A stretch of 64,000 bases of DNA from Sphingopyxis panaciterrae (GCF_011762125.1 NZ_JAASQN010000004.1:124001-188000), one strand, 5' to 3'. Counted from the first letter of the stretch, positions 26,640 through 36,180 are shown. The notes: generated by a model not told the origin, from the sequence alone. A program made the numbers and translations.

Positions 26640-26647
26640 GCTGTCAT

Positions 26648-26764
26648 CCCCTCCCGCTTGCGGGAGGGGCAGCGAGACTTGCGAACTTGTTCGCTAGTCG
26701 CAGCGGGGTGGGCCATCCGCACCGTTGCTGGCCCACCCCCGACCCCTCCCGCAAGCGGGAGGGG
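26648..26764. repeat. Compound palindromic repeat, family A copy 2
   Basis: Left hairpin CCCCTCCCGC...GCGGGAGGGG (26648-26669), core hairpin GACT, T, GCGAAC, TT, GTTCGC, T, AGTC (26676-26699), middle hairpin GGGGTGGGCCA/TGGCCCACCCC, right hairpin 26743-26764. It lies inside the presumed ThDP-aldehyde dehydrogenase transcript, and its right arm runs straight into the ribosome site of the next gene. Confidence 0.87.
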
Positions 26765-26775
26765 GGAGATACCCG

Positions 26776-28209
26776 ATGAAACTCAAAGACGTCTATCCAC
26801 TCTACCTCAACAACAAGGCGGCGCAGCCGAACACCGACCTGATCGTCACCGACAAATATACCGGCAAGGTCGCGTTCAGGACTGCGCTCGCCACGCCCGA
26901 CATCATCGACGAGGCGATCGCGGGCGCGGTGCGGGCGGCCGAGCCGATGGCGCGGCTGGCGAGTTTCGAGAAGCAGGCGGTGCTCAATCACTGCGTCGCG
27001 CGCTTCAGGGAGCGGTTCGACGAGCTTGCCTATGCGCTGTGCGTCGAGGCGGGCAAGCCGATCAACGATGCCGAGGGTGAGGTCACGCGGCTGATCGACA
27101 CCTTCCGCATCGCCGCCGAGGAAGCGGTGCGCAATTATGGCGAGGTTCAGCCGCTTGATATCAGCCCGCGCGCAAAGGGCTATATGGGGATGTGGAAGCG
27201 CGTGCCGATCGGCCCGTGCAGCTTCATCTCGCCGTTCAACTTTCCGCTGAACCTCGCCGCGCACAAGATCGCGCCGGCGATCGCGATGGGCTGCCCCTTC
27301 GTGATGAAGCCCGCGTCGATGACGCCATTGGGCGCAATCATCATGGGCGAGGTACTCGCCGAATGCGACATTTTGCCCGAGGGCGCGTTCAGCATCCTGC
27401 CCGCGACGCGCGACGGCGCGGACCTGTTCACCACCGACGAGCGGCTGAAATTGCTGTCCTTCACCGGCTCGCCCGGCGTCGGCTGGGACCTGAAGGCGAA
27501 GGCGGGCAAGAAGAAGATCGTCCTCGAACTCGGCGGCAACGCCGCGGTGATCGTCGACAAGGACGCCGACCTCAAGCATGCGCTCGACCGGATCATCTTC
27601 GGGGCCTTTTATCAGTCGGGCCAGTCGTGCATCGGGGTGCAGCGCATCATCATCCACGAAGATATCTACGACAAGTTCCGCGACATGCTGGTCAAGCAGA
27701 CCAAGAAATTGGTGTCGGGCGACCCCAAGCAGCGCGATACCTTCATCGGCCCGATGATCTCCGAAAAGGAGGCCGCGCGGCTCGATGGGTGGATCCAGGA
27801 AGCGGTCGCTGGTGGCGCAAAGCTGCTCACCGGCGGCAAACGCAAGGGCGCGATGCTGGAGGCGACCTTGCTCGAAAATGTCGATCGCAAGTCGAAGGCC
27901 TATCGCGAGGAAGCCTTCGGGCCGCTGGCGATCCTGTCGAAGTTCAAGAAGTTCGACAAGGCGATGGCGGAGGTCAACGACAGCAAGTTCGGGCTGCAGG
28001 CGGGGATCTTCACGCGCGACATCCATCAGGTCCTCGATGCATGGGACACGCTCGATGTCGGCGGGGTCGTCGTCAACGACGTGTCGAGCTATCGCGTCGA
28101 CAATATGCCCTATGGCGGGGTCAAGGATAGCGGACTCGGCCGCGAGGGCGTGCGTTTCGCGATGGAGGATATGAGCGAGATCAGAAACCTGGTGATCCGG
28201 CGGGTCTAG
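26776..28209 (+). CDS. Aldehyde dehydrogenase (NAD(P)-dependent)
   Basis: 477 residues of the ALDH superfamily. Catalytic cysteine C285 in SGQSCIGVQR, general-base E251 in VLELGGNAA, cofactor segment SFTGSPGVGWDLKAKAG, and C-terminal PYGGVKDSGLGREG. Oxidises an aldehyde to an acid; substrate unknown. The protein begins MKLKDVYPLYLNNKAAQPN. ATG 26776 follows a GGAG directly attached to the family A repeat arm. Co-directional with the ThDP gene, 136 nt apart. Confidence 0.92.
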   Translation: MKLKDVYPLYLNNKAAQPNTDLIVTDKYTGKVAFRTALATPDIIDEAIAGAVRAAEPMARLASFEKQAVLNHCVARFRERFDELAYALCVEAGKPINDAEGEVTRLIDTFRIAAEEAVRNYGEVQPLDISPRAKGYMGMWKRVPIGPCSFISPFNFPLNLAAHKIAPAIAMGCPFVMKPASMTPLGAIIMGEVLAECDILPEGAFSILPATRDGADLFTTDERLKLLSFTGSPGVGWDLKAKAGKKKIVLELGGNAAVIVDKDADLKHALDRIIFGAFYQSGQSCIGVQRIIIHEDIYDKFRDMLVKQTKKLVSGDPKQRDTFIGPMISEKEAARLDGWIQEAVAGGAKLLTGGKRKGAMLEATLLENVDRKSKAYREEAFGPLAILSKFKKFDKAMAEVNDSKFGLQAGIFTRDIHQVLDAWDTLDVGGVVVNDVSSYRVDNMPYGGVKDSGLGREGVRFAMEDMSEIRNLVIRRV

Positions 28210-28212
28210 CCA

Positions 28213-28235
28213 CCCCTCCCGCAAGCGGGATGGGG
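28213..28235. repeat. Solitary right-end hairpin of repeat family A
   Basis: CCCCTCCCGCAAGCGGGATG then GGG: the outer hairpin of the family A element with one mismatch, just after the aldehyde dehydrogenase stop, without core or left part. May act as a weak terminator. Confidence 0.6.
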
Positions 28236-28353
28236 ACTCGGTGTCACAAAAGCGCCGCCGAATTTTCTTCAAACTGTCGCGGCTTCGATTCTCCGCATGT
28301 AACAAATCTCCTGTCTAGGCCGGGGCAGCAAAAGGCTGCTTTCGGAGTGTGAC

Positions 28354-29235
28354 ATGGCCACGATTTCGACCCTGCCCATCCCCGCCCGCTTTCCCGATCC
28401 GTTCACCACCGATCCGCATATTCCCGAACGCGTGATCGGCGAGCGGCGGAGCTATCGCACCGTGTGGGTCAGCGACATCCACCTCGGCACCCGCGGCTGC
28501 AACGCCGCGATGCTCATCGATTTCTTCGACCATGTCGATTGCGAGACGCTGTATCTGGTCGGCGACATCATCGACGGCTGGCGCCTCAAGAAGCGCCATT
28601 TCTGGCCGCCCGAGCATAATGACGTCGTCTGGCGCGTGCTCAAACGCGCCAAGCGCGGCACCCGCGTGGTTTATGTCCCCGGCAACCATGACGAGATGTG
28701 CAAGCCGTTCGACGGCTTCGATTTTGGCGGGGTCGAAATCCGCCGCGAGGCAATCCACGAAACCGCCGACGGTCGCAAATTGCTCGTCGTCCATGGCGAC
28801 GAATTCGACGCGGTGATGCTCGCGCACCGCTGGCTCGCCTTCGTCGGCGACGCCGCCTACACCGCGCTGATGAAATGCAATGTGGTCGTGAACCGCATCC
28901 GCAGCGCGTTCGGGCTGCCCTATTGGTCGCTGTCGATGGTTGCGAAGCACAAGGTCAAGAATGCGGTCCAGTTCATCGGGCGCTACGAGGAGGTGGTCGC
29001 CCACGCCGCGCGCTCGCGCGGGGTCGACGGGGTGGTGTGCGGGCATATCCACAGCGCCGAGATGCGCGAGATCGAGGGCACCGAATATTATAATGACGGC
29101 GACTGGGTCGAAGGCTGCACCGCGCTGGTCGAGCATCACGACGGCACGATGGAGATATTGCACTGGGCCGAAGAGGTCGCGGCGCGATCGGCCCCGGCGC
29201 CAATCGCGCTTCCCGCCCCGGCGCGGGCGGCATGA
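28354..29235 (+). CDS. Metallophosphoesterase, LpxH-like
   Basis: 293-residue calcineurin-type phosphoesterase with all five metal motifs: SDIHLG (D41, H43), GDIIDGW (D71), GNHDE (N111, H112), HGDEFD, and GHIHSAE. It resembles the UDP-2,3-diacylglucosamine hydrolase (LpxH) branch, but extra N- and C-terminal stretches and its coupling to a glycosyltransferase make a role in a different lipid or glycolipid path likely. ATG 28354 with CGGAG upstream. Stop overlaps the next start by 4 nt. Confidence 0.88.
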   Translation: MATISTLPIPARFPDPFTTDPHIPERVIGERRSYRTVWVSDIHLGTRGCNAAMLIDFFDHVDCETLYLVGDIIDGWRLKKRHFWPPEHNDVVWRVLKRAKRGTRVVYVPGNHDEMCKPFDGFDFGGVEIRREAIHETADGRKLLVVHGDEFDAVMLAHRWLAFVGDAAYTALMKCNVVVNRIRSAFGLPYWSLSMVAKHKVKNAVQFIGRYEEVVAHAARSRGVDGVVCGHIHSAEMREIEGTEYYNDGDWVEGCTALVEHHDGTMEILHWAEEVAARSAPAPIALPAPARAA

Positions 29236-30284
29236 GGATCCTGATCGTCACTGACGCGTGGGAGCCGCAGGTCAACGGCGTCGTCCGCACGCTGCAGGCG
29301 ACGATCGGCGAACTGCGCAAGGAAGGCCATGAGGTCGAGGTGATATCGCCCAACCTGTTCCGGTCGATCCCCTGCCCCAGCTATGGCGAAATCCGCCTCG
29401 CCTTTGCCGGGTCGCGCAGGGTCGGGCGGATGATCGCGCAGTTCGAACCGCAGGCGATCCATATCTCGACCGAAGGGCCGCTCGGCCTCGCCGCCCGGCG
29501 CTGGTGCCTCAGCAACGGCTTTCCCTTCACCACCGCCTATCACACGCGTTTTCCCGAATATGTCGCGGCACGGTTGCCGCTATCGCCCGCGCTCGTCTGG
29601 CGCTTCATTCGCTGGTTCCACCGTCCGGCGCGCCACATCATGGTCGCGACACGCAGCCTGGCCCGCGAGCTTGCCGAACAGGGACTCGGCCAGACGATGA
29701 TGTGGGAACGCGGCGTCGACCATGCGCTGTTCCGTCCCGGCCGCGCGCCGCACCCCGCCTTTGCGGACCTGACGCGCCCGATCCAGCTCTATGTCGGGCG
29801 CGTCGCGGTCGAAAAGAATATCGAAGCTTTCCTGGACAGCGCGCAGCCGGGGACGAAAGTGATCGTCGGCGATGGCCCGGCGCTCGCCGAACTCGCCGCG
29901 CGCCATCCCGACGCATATTTCCTCGGCAAGCTCGGCGGCGAAGCACTCGCCAGCGCTTATGCCGGCGCCGACGTCTTCGTCTTTCCCAGCCGGACCGACA
30001 CCTTCGGCCTTGTCGTCATCGAGGCATTGTCGTGCGGCACCCCGGTCGCCGCCTATCCGGTACCCGGGCCAGGCGATATCGTGCGGGGCGGCGCGGGGGT
30101 GCTCGACGATGATCTGGACGCCGCAATTGCCGGCGCCTTGACCTGTTCGCGCACCGACGCCGCCGCGCTCGGCGCCCGCTACAACTGGTCGGGCTGCACC
30201 GCGCAGTTCCTGCGCGCGCTGACCTTCGTCCCCGCCGACGCGCACCCCGCCGCCGCCATCGCGGCGACGCGTTTAGAGACCTAG
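29232..30284 (+). CDS. Glycosyltransferase family 4 protein
   Basis: 350 residues, GT-B fold of the GT4 type. N-terminal VTDAWEPQVNGVVRTLQATI (the nucleotide-sugar transferase glycine loop), and the C-terminal donor domain with YVGRVAVEKNIEAFLDSA and the E-x7-E type region FGLVVIEALSCGTPVAA. Similar to mannosyl/glucosyl transferases acting on lipids (MgtA-like). ATG 29232 overlaps the phosphoesterase stop, so the pair acts together, probably in envelope glycolipid synthesis (inference). Stop interlocks with that of the convergent receptor gene. Confidence 0.9.
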   Translation: MRILIVTDAWEPQVNGVVRTLQATIGELRKEGHEVEVISPNLFRSIPCPSYGEIRLAFAGSRRVGRMIAQFEPQAIHISTEGPLGLAARRWCLSNGFPFTTAYHTRFPEYVAARLPLSPALVWRFIRWFHRPARHIMVATRSLARELAEQGLGQTMMWERGVDHALFRPGRAPHPAFADLTRPIQLYVGRVAVEKNIEAFLDSAQPGTKVIVGDGPALAELAARHPDAYFLGKLGGEALASAYAGADVFVFPSRTDTFGLVVIEALSCGTPVAAYPVPGPGDIVRGGAGVLDDDLDAAIAGALTCSRTDAAALGARYNWSGCTAQFLRALTFVPADAHPAAAIAATRLET

Positions 30285-32752
30285 AAGGCCTTGCGCCATT
30301 CGAGCTCGATATAACGGCCGAGCGGGTCGGTGTAGCCGGGCTGGTAGTTCAGCGGCACGACGCCGCTACCATCGGTGACCTTGCGCTGCGCGTCGAACAG
30401 ATTGTCGATCGACAGGCGGAGGCGCGAACCCTTGAGGAAGGGCAAATCCTCGGTCAGCTTTGGCATCTGGTTGAAATCGGCGAAGAAACGCAGGTTGAAC
30501 GTCGCGAGATCGTGGAATTTGAGGTCGCCGTTAGCGCCGCCGACAATGCTGCTGCCGCTGTCATATTTGGCGCTGACCCGCGACCCGAAGCCTTTGTAGA
30601 ACAGGCCGCCGTCGAGTTCGACGAGGTGGCGGTTGCTGCCGCCGCCATTGCCCGTCGCCGACCCGTTCAACAGGTCGAGTTCGGGCACGCCGGGGCCGAT
30701 CAGCACTTTGTCGGTCAGCTTGATCGTGTGATAAAGCGACACCTGCCAGCGCCCGCCCTGCCGTTGCTGGCCGCCGAACATGCCGCGTGGGCCGCCCATA
30801 CCGCGACCGCCGCGGAAGCCGCCACCGCCACGACGATGCTCGCCATCGGCAGCGGGCGGGCGTCCGCCTTCGGACGGGGGCGCGGCCTGGCCTTCGGCTC
30901 CGCCCGCAGGCGGCGCCGCGCCTTCGCTCCGGCGTCCGCCACCCATGCGGCCGCGGCCACCGCCGCCTTCTTCCTTCTGGCCAAAGCTCTTGCCGAAATT
31001 AAAGCCCCAGCGGATCTGCGAATTGCTGGCGCGGTCGAAATTGATCGGGCGCTGGTCGATCGAGAGCAGATTGCCCTGATCGTCGCGGACGACGCGGCCG
31101 GGAAAGGCCGCCTCGATTTCAGGCGTCAGCAGCGGCAGATTATTCGCCGTGTCATAGCTTTTATTGCTGTTGTAATTAATCGAGAAATTGAGCCCCTCGA
31201 CCATCGGCAGCGACCAGTTGAGCCCGAGCTTGAAATCGCGGCGGCGTTCGGCGAGCAAATCGGGATTGCCGCCGCTCGTCGTCGAGATGAGCACCGTTTG
31301 CCCGGTGCGGAAATCATAATAGGTGACCCCGTCGGTCACCTGCGGCGCGGCGCCGAGCTGGGTCACGGTCGGCGCTTCCTCGTCGCTGTTGAAGCTCGCG
31401 ACCAGCGACAGATTGTCGGTAAAGTTGAAATTGAGGTTTGCGCCCCAATTCTTCAGCGTCTGGAAATCGCTGGGCTTCTGGATCTGGCCGCTCAAGGTCG
31501 CCGACACCCGGATCGGCCCGACATTATAGTCGGGATCGAGGAGCGGAATGTTGAGCGAGCCGAAAGCGCTCGGCACGTCGCGCGCGAGGTCGGTGGTCGT
31601 GATCGTCGCGCCGCGCTCAGAACGGCTGTCGAAGCGCAGCCCCGAATAGCCCGCGGTCGCCGAAACGCGGATCGGCCCAGCCCAGCCGTCGCCGAGGCTA
31701 CCCGAAAAATTGGTGTTCGCGCCAAAGCTCTGCTGGCTGCTGTCGAAACGGTCGCGCGTCCCGCTATCACGATCGGTGAAGGTGCGCGTGTCGGCATCGG
31801 CATAATTGCCGGTGACCGACCAGCGCCAGTCGCCGAGCATGCCGTTGACGCTCGCCGAGCTGGTCCAGTTCTGGTTGCGGCTGTCACGGCGCAGCGGGTC
31901 GGCCGCGCCGCCCGAGCCGGGGCCGAGCAGGCTGAGGCTGTCGGTCTGGTCGAAGCGCAGGCTGATCGACGCCTCGGTCAGCTTGTCGATGTTGCGCACC
32001 ATCGTACCGTCGATCACATAGGTATCGCTGGCCGGCGACAGGCTGCGCGCCGCAGCACCGGCGGCGAGCGCCTGACCCGCCGCATCGTTCGCATAATCAA
32101 GGCCGCGTTCGCTTTCGCGCAGCATTGTCTGATGCTCCCAGCTGCCGTTGAGGTTGAGCCGGCCGTTCTGCCCGATCGCGATGAAGGCGGGCTCGAACTC
32201 GCTCTTGAACTGGCCGCCCTGCGTCGGCACACCCGCCTCGGCTTCGGCCGACACTTGCCGGAAATTGGGTTTGAGCACAAAATTGACGACGCGCTCGGTC
32301 GCGGCATAGCCATATTGCAACGCGACCTCTTCGGGGAAGATTTCAACCTTCGCAATCGCCTCGGGCGGGATGTTGCGCACCGCGCCGAAACCCGACGTGC
32401 GGCGGCCGTTGACGAGAATGACGGGGCGGCCGCCGCCGCGGCCACGGCCCGAGCGCGTCTGCGGTTCGAGCGCATCGAGGAGTTCCTCGATCGACGAGGC
32501 GCCATAGCTTGCGATCGCCGCTTCATCGAGTTCGGCCTCGGCCGCGAAGTCGGTGTCGAGTTGCCCGGCGAGCCGCGGCGCCGTGACCACGATCTCTTCG
32601 CCGTCGATATCGTCATAATCCTCGTCTTCATTCGACACCGGCACGGCGGGTTCGGCCACCTGTTCGTCAGCGGCAAGTGCCGGGGTCGATGCGATCGCGG
32701 TCGCCGCAAGCAATGCGGCCCGGATCGAGAGAGCGAGGCGATATGTGTTCAT
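30281..32752 (-). CDS. TonB-dependent receptor-like outer-membrane protein
   Basis: 823 residues: signal peptide ending ALA at 27, TonB-box-like EEIVVTAPR at about 52-60, a plug domain with RPVILVNGRRTSGFG and RNIPPEAIAKVEIFPEE, and a beta-barrel ending in phenylalanine (LEWRKAF). Odd: residues about 593-665 are a Gly/Arg/Pro-rich run (RGRMGGGRRSEG, RRGGGGFRGGRGMGG and similar) inserted in the barrel half, probably a long loop. Ligand unknown; no transport genes adjoin. Start 32752, mature N terminus is acidic (NEDEDYDDIDGE). Confidence 0.88.
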   Translation of the reverse strand: MNTYRLALSIRAALLAATAIASTPALAADEQVAEPAVPVSNEDEDYDDIDGEEIVVTAPRLAGQLDTDFAAEAELDEAAIASYGASSIEELLDALEPQTRSGRGRGGGRPVILVNGRRTSGFGAVRNIPPEAIAKVEIFPEEVALQYGYAATERVVNFVLKPNFRQVSAEAEAGVPTQGGQFKSEFEPAFIAIGQNGRLNLNGSWEHQTMLRESERGLDYANDAAGQALAAGAAARSLSPASDTYVIDGTMVRNIDKLTEASISLRFDQTDSLSLLGPGSGGAADPLRRDSRNQNWTSSASVNGMLGDWRWSVTGNYADADTRTFTDRDSGTRDRFDSSQQSFGANTNFSGSLGDGWAGPIRVSATAGYSGLRFDSRSERGATITTTDLARDVPSAFGSLNIPLLDPDYNVGPIRVSATLSGQIQKPSDFQTLKNWGANLNFNFTDNLSLVASFNSDEEAPTVTQLGAAPQVTDGVTYYDFRTGQTVLISTTSGGNPDLLAERRRDFKLGLNWSLPMVEGLNFSINYNSNKSYDTANNLPLLTPEIEAAFPGRVVRDDQGNLLSIDQRPINFDRASNSQIRWGFNFGKSFGQKEEGGGGRGRMGGGRRSEGAAPPAGGAEGQAAPPSEGGRPPAADGEHRRGGGGFRGGRGMGGPRGMFGGQQRQGGRWQVSLYHTIKLTDKVLIGPGVPELDLLNGSATGNGGGSNRHLVELDGGLFYKGFGSRVSAKYDSGSSIVGGANGDLKFHDLATFNLRFFADFNQMPKLTEDLPFLKGSRLRLSIDNLFDAQRKVTDGSGVVPLNYQPGYTDPLGRYIELEWRKAF

Positions 32753-32947
32753 CGGGAGAGATGCTTTCTATTTTTTCTGTCTTTGTTTTTTCTTATCGGC
32801 GCGGCCTGAACCCGCCATGACACCGGGCAACGCCTGCGGTTCAGCTATGTCGCATTTGTCGCAACAATGTGGCAGCGCAGCAAAAGTTCGACGGGTGCCC
32901 TGCCCAGACCGCTGGACAGCGGCGCCATGCCTCTTTATCGGCCAGCC

Positions 32948-34534
32948 ATGCCGACTCCAGCCAACTCCGCCGCCCCCGAATCCATCCTGATCGTCGATTT
33001 CGGCAGTCAGGTGACCCAACTCATCGCCCGCCGCGTCCGCGAGGCCGGCGTGTATAGCGAGATCGTCCCGTTCAGCGCCGCCGAGGCCGCGCTCGAACGG
33101 ATGCAGCCCAAGGGCGTGATCCTGTCGGGCTCGCCCGCCTCGGTCCCCGCGACCGGCAGCCCGCGCGCGCCGCAGTCGATCTTCGACAGCGGCCTGCCCA
33201 TCCTCGGCATTTGTTACGGCCAGCAGGTGATGAGCCAGCAGCTCGGCGGCCAGGTCGAACCCGGCGGCGCCGATGGCGAGCGCGACGGCGAATTCGGCCG
33301 CGCCTTCCTGACCGTCACCGAGCCCTGTGTGCTGTTCGACGGCCTGTGGGAGGTCGGCGAGCGCCATCAGGTGTGGATGAGCCACGGCGACAAGGTCACG
33401 CAGTTCGCGCCGGGCTTCCGCATCGTCGCGGTCAGCGACGGCGCGCCCTTCGCGCTGATCGCCGACGACGAACGCCGCTATTATGGCACGCAGTTCCATC
33501 CCGAAGTCGTCCATACCCCCGACGGCGCAAAGCTGATCGCCAATTTCGTCCGCCACGTCTGCGGCTGTTCGGGCGACTGGACGATGGCCGAATTCCGCGC
33601 CACCAAGATCGCCGAAATCCGCGCGCAGGTCGGCGACCAGCGCGTCCTGTGCGGCCTGTCGGGCGGCGTCGACAGCGCGGTCGCGGCGGTGCTGATCCAC
33701 GAGGCGATCGGCGAGCAGCTCACCTGCGTCTTCGTCGACCACGGTCTCTTGCGCATGAACGAGCGCGAGCAGGTCGAGCGCCTGTTCCGCGACCATTATA
33801 ATATTCCGCTCGTCGTCGTCGATGCCGAGGAACGCTTCATGGCCGGCCTCGCCGGGGTCACCGACCCCGAGAAGAAGCGCAAGTTCATCGGCGCCGAATT
33901 TATCAATGTGTTCGAAGAAGAAGCGAAGAAAATCGGCGGCGCCGACTTCCTTGCGCAGGGCACGCTCTATCCTGACGTGATCGAAAGCGTGTCGTTCACC
34001 GGCGGGCCGAGCGTCACGATCAAGAGCCATCATAATGTCGGCGGCCTGCCCGAGCGGATGAACATGAAGCTCGTCGAGCCGCTGCGCGAGCTGTTCAAGG
34101 ACGAAGTCCGCCTGCTCGGCAAGGAACTCGGCCTTCCCGACGTCTTCGTCGGCCGCCACCCCTTCCCCGGCCCCGGCCTCGCGATCCGCATCCCCGGTGA
34201 AGTGTCGAAGGAGCGCTGCGACATCCTGCGCAAGGCCGACGCCGTCTATCTCGAAGAAATCCGCAGCGCCGGCCTTTACGACGCGATCTGGCAGGCCTTC
34301 GCGGTGCTGCTCCCCGTCAAGACCGTCGGCGTGATGGGCGACGGGCGCACCTACGACCATGTCTGCGCGCTGCGCGCGGTGACCTCGACCGACGGGATGA
34401 CCGCCGACATCTACCCCTTCGACGCGAGCTTCCTCTCGCGCTGCGCAACGCGGATCATCAACGAGGTCCAGGGCATCAACCGCGTCGTCTATGACTACAC
34501 GTCGAAACCCCCCGGCACGATCGAGTGGGAATGA
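32948..34534 (+). CDS. guaA: GMP synthase (glutamine-hydrolysing)
   Basis: Converts XMP to GMP with ATP and glutamine. 528 residues. GATase domain: C89 in LGICYGQQ, H184 and E186 in TQFHPEV. Synthetase domain: P-loop SGGVDS at 238-243. C-terminal dimerisation domain ends in KPPGTIEWE, the universal GuaA ending. ATG 32948 ([14 protein letters not shown]) is the shortest start before the conserved [12 protein letters not shown] 32927 is possible. Divergent from the receptor gene across 195 nt, where a TGTCGCA direct repeat (32848-32854 and 32857-32863) is seen. Confidence 0.97.
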   Translation: MPTPANSAAPESILIVDFGSQVTQLIARRVREAGVYSEIVPFSAAEAALERMQPKGVILSGSPASVPATGSPRAPQSIFDSGLPILGICYGQQVMSQQLGGQVEPGGADGERDGEFGRAFLTVTEPCVLFDGLWEVGERHQVWMSHGDKVTQFAPGFRIVAVSDGAPFALIADDERRYYGTQFHPEVVHTPDGAKLIANFVRHVCGCSGDWTMAEFRATKIAEIRAQVGDQRVLCGLSGGVDSAVAAVLIHEAIGEQLTCVFVDHGLLRMNEREQVERLFRDHYNIPLVVVDAEERFMAGLAGVTDPEKKRKFIGAEFINVFEEEAKKIGGADFLAQGTLYPDVIESVSFTGGPSVTIKSHHNVGGLPERMNMKLVEPLRELFKDEVRLLGKELGLPDVFVGRHPFPGPGLAIRIPGEVSKERCDILRKADAVYLEEIRSAGLYDAIWQAFAVLLPVKTVGVMGDGRTYDHVCALRAVTSTDGMTADIYPFDASFLSRCATRIINEVQGINRVVYDYTSKPPGTIEWE

Positions 34535-34545
34535 CCGGAGCCTGA

Positions 34546-35067
34546 TCAGGTCGACAGTGCAAGCTGCCGTACCGGCAGCGCGCGCCGCGCGTCATGCCCC
34601 GCCGCCGTCACGGCGATCGGAACAGGCAGCAGCGAAAAGAGCAAGGTGATCGCAACCTTCGCGCTCACGCCCGCGCCGAGCGACAAGCCGGCCGTCCCGG
34701 CCGAAGTGAGCACGGCATGCAACGGCGCCGTGAAGGCGATGGCCGCGAAAATTGCGAGCGTCAAGGAGCGCCAAAGGATGCCGCGCGGCAGTTGCGCGAA
34801 GACCGGCGCACCCCGGATCCGGCGCGGCGCCGCGACCGCACCCGACGCCAGCTTCTTGCGAATGGCGGCGGTGCCAAGCAGCGTCGACAGCGAAGCGATG
34901 AATATGGGCGTCGTCGCGAGGTCGCGGGCAATTCCGGCCGGTCCGCCAAGCGTCAGCGATGCCGGCCCCTGCCACAGGAAGCTGGTGTAGGCGGCGTTGA
35001 GGCCGGCGTTGAGCGCGGCGACGGCCAGGGTTTCCCGAACAAGGAAGCACGAAAAGATCAGGGACAT
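34546..35067 (-). CDS. Integral membrane protein (unknown)
   Basis: 173 residues, about four hydrophobic segments (LAVAALNAGLNAAYTSFLW, TPIFIASLSTLLGTAAI, SLTLAIFAAIAFTAPLHAVL, AKVAITLLFSLLPVPIAVTA). No domain recognised. It lies 32 nt downstream of the NAD-binding reductase gene on the same strand and so is probably co-transcribed and under the same LysR control. ATG 35067 without a clear ribosome site. Confidence 0.7.
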   Translation of the reverse strand: MSLIFSCFLVRETLAVAALNAGLNAAYTSFLWQGPASLTLGGPAGIARDLATTPIFIASLSTLLGTAAIRKKLASGAVAAPRRIRGAPVFAQLPRGILWRSLTLAIFAAIAFTAPLHAVLTSAGTAGLSLGAGVSAKVAITLLFSLLPVPIAVTAAGHDARRALPVRQLALST

Positions 35068-35099
35068 GATGAATGGTCCATCTATATTGCAGGGTGGGA

Positions 35100-36086
35100 T
35101 CAGGCCGGCACAGGCGCCGCGGGAGCGGCGTCATCAAGACATCCCAGCGCGCGCAGCGTGTCGCGGACCGCGACCTCGACCGGCGTGTGCGGTTCCTCGC
35201 CAAGCAGTTCGACGAGCCGGCTGTTGTCGAAGCGGACCGGATGGCGCCAATAGGGCTCGATATCATGCACCGCGCGCGGAAAGCCGCCGAACGGCGCAAG
35301 CGCGCGCATCAGCCACCAGGGAAAACCGTGCTCGGGGACATCGCGGCCGATCAGCTGACGAATGACGCGCGGCAGCAAGGCACCATCAGGATCCCATATC
35401 CCCTGAAACTGCAATCGCTCGAACGAACGCAGCCGGTCGGGAATCGCAAGCAGTTGCACGAAAGCGTCGGCGAGGTCGGGGAGGTAAGCCCAGCTGTGCC
35501 CGGCGCCCTTGCCGGGATGGATCAGGCGGCGGACGGGGCCGCCGGGCCGGACCAGCGCCTGCGCGAACCAGCTCGACCGTGCGTCGGGGCCGATATAATC
35601 GCCGGCGCGCACGATCAGCACCGGGCATTCGCCCGAGACATCTTCGAGGCGGCGTTCGAGTTCGGCGCGGATGCGGCCCTTTTCGGTCTTCGGACGCTGC
35701 GGGCTATGGTCATCGAGCAGCGGTGTTTCGGCGGGGTCGAAATTATAGACGGTACCGGGCAGCACGATGCGGGCGCCCGTGGCGCGCGCCGCAGCGATGC
35801 TGTTGTCGATCATCGGCAGGACCAGTTCGCTCCAGTTGCGATAGCCCGGCGGGCTGACGGCGTGGATGATCGTGCCGACGCCTCCGGCCGCGCGGGCGAC
35901 CGCGTCCCGGTCCATCGCGTCGCCCGCGATCCATTCGATCCCGCCCCGGCCGTTCCACCTCGCCGCGGCCGCGCCCGGATCGCGGACGAGCGCCCGCAAC
36001 GGCTGGCCGCGCGCGATCAGTTTGCGCGCGATGGCGGATCCGATGGTGCCGTTGACGCCCAGGATGAGCAGCTTTTCTCCATGCAT
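35100..36086 (-). CDS. NAD(P)-binding epimerase/reductase-like protein
   Basis: 328 residues with a Rossmann loop GVNGTIG at the N terminus (LLILGVNGTIGSAIARKL). Atypical/extended SDR: TIIHAVSPPGY and LPGTVYNFDP follow, but the canonical Y-x3-K is not clear, so enzymatic activity is uncertain; NmrA- or epimerase-like. ATG 36086 has AGGGAG upstream and decides the start. Divergent from the LysR gene, upstream of the unknown membrane protein. Confidence 0.83.
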   Translation of the reverse strand: MHGEKLLILGVNGTIGSAIARKLIARGQPLRALVRDPGAAAARWNGRGGIEWIAGDAMDRDAVARAAGGVGTIIHAVSPPGYRNWSELVLPMIDNSIAAARATGARIVLPGTVYNFDPAETPLLDDHSPQRPKTEKGRIRAELERRLEDVSGECPVLIVRAGDYIGPDARSSWFAQALVRPGGPVRRLIHPGKGAGHSWAYLPDLADAFVQLLAIPDRLRSFERLQFQGIWDPDGALLPRVIRQLIGRDVPEHGFPWWLMRALAPFGGFPRAVHDIEPYWRHPVRFDNSRLVELLGEEPHTPVEVAVRDTLRALGCLDDAAPAAPVPA

Positions 36087-36161
36087 GACACATCTCCCTG
36101 TCGATGGCGCGAGTATCGGGCGCACTCACCCTCAAAGGAATTGCGGTTCTGACTTCATCGG

Positions 36162-36180
36162 CTCATAAGAAATTTATGAG
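36162..36180. promoter_or_regulatory. Inverted repeat over the LysR start, candidate autoregulatory site
   Basis: CTCATAAGAAATTTATGAG: perfect 7-bp arms with a 5-nt spacer. The right arm contains the LysR ATG (36176). Position over the start codon fits autorepression; LysR proteins bind interrupted palindromes of this size. The divergent reductase gene starts 76 nt away. Confidence 0.55.

Noticed and set aside
30512..32809. Long plus-strand open frame opposite the TonB-dependent receptor
   Set aside because: Typical GC-rich antisense frame; the minus-strand product has signal peptide, plug and barrel signatures, while the plus-strand translation has no domain and biased Arg/Ala/Gly content.
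32768..34360. Minus-strand 530-codon frame opposite guaA
   Set aside because: GuaA is certain on the plus strand.
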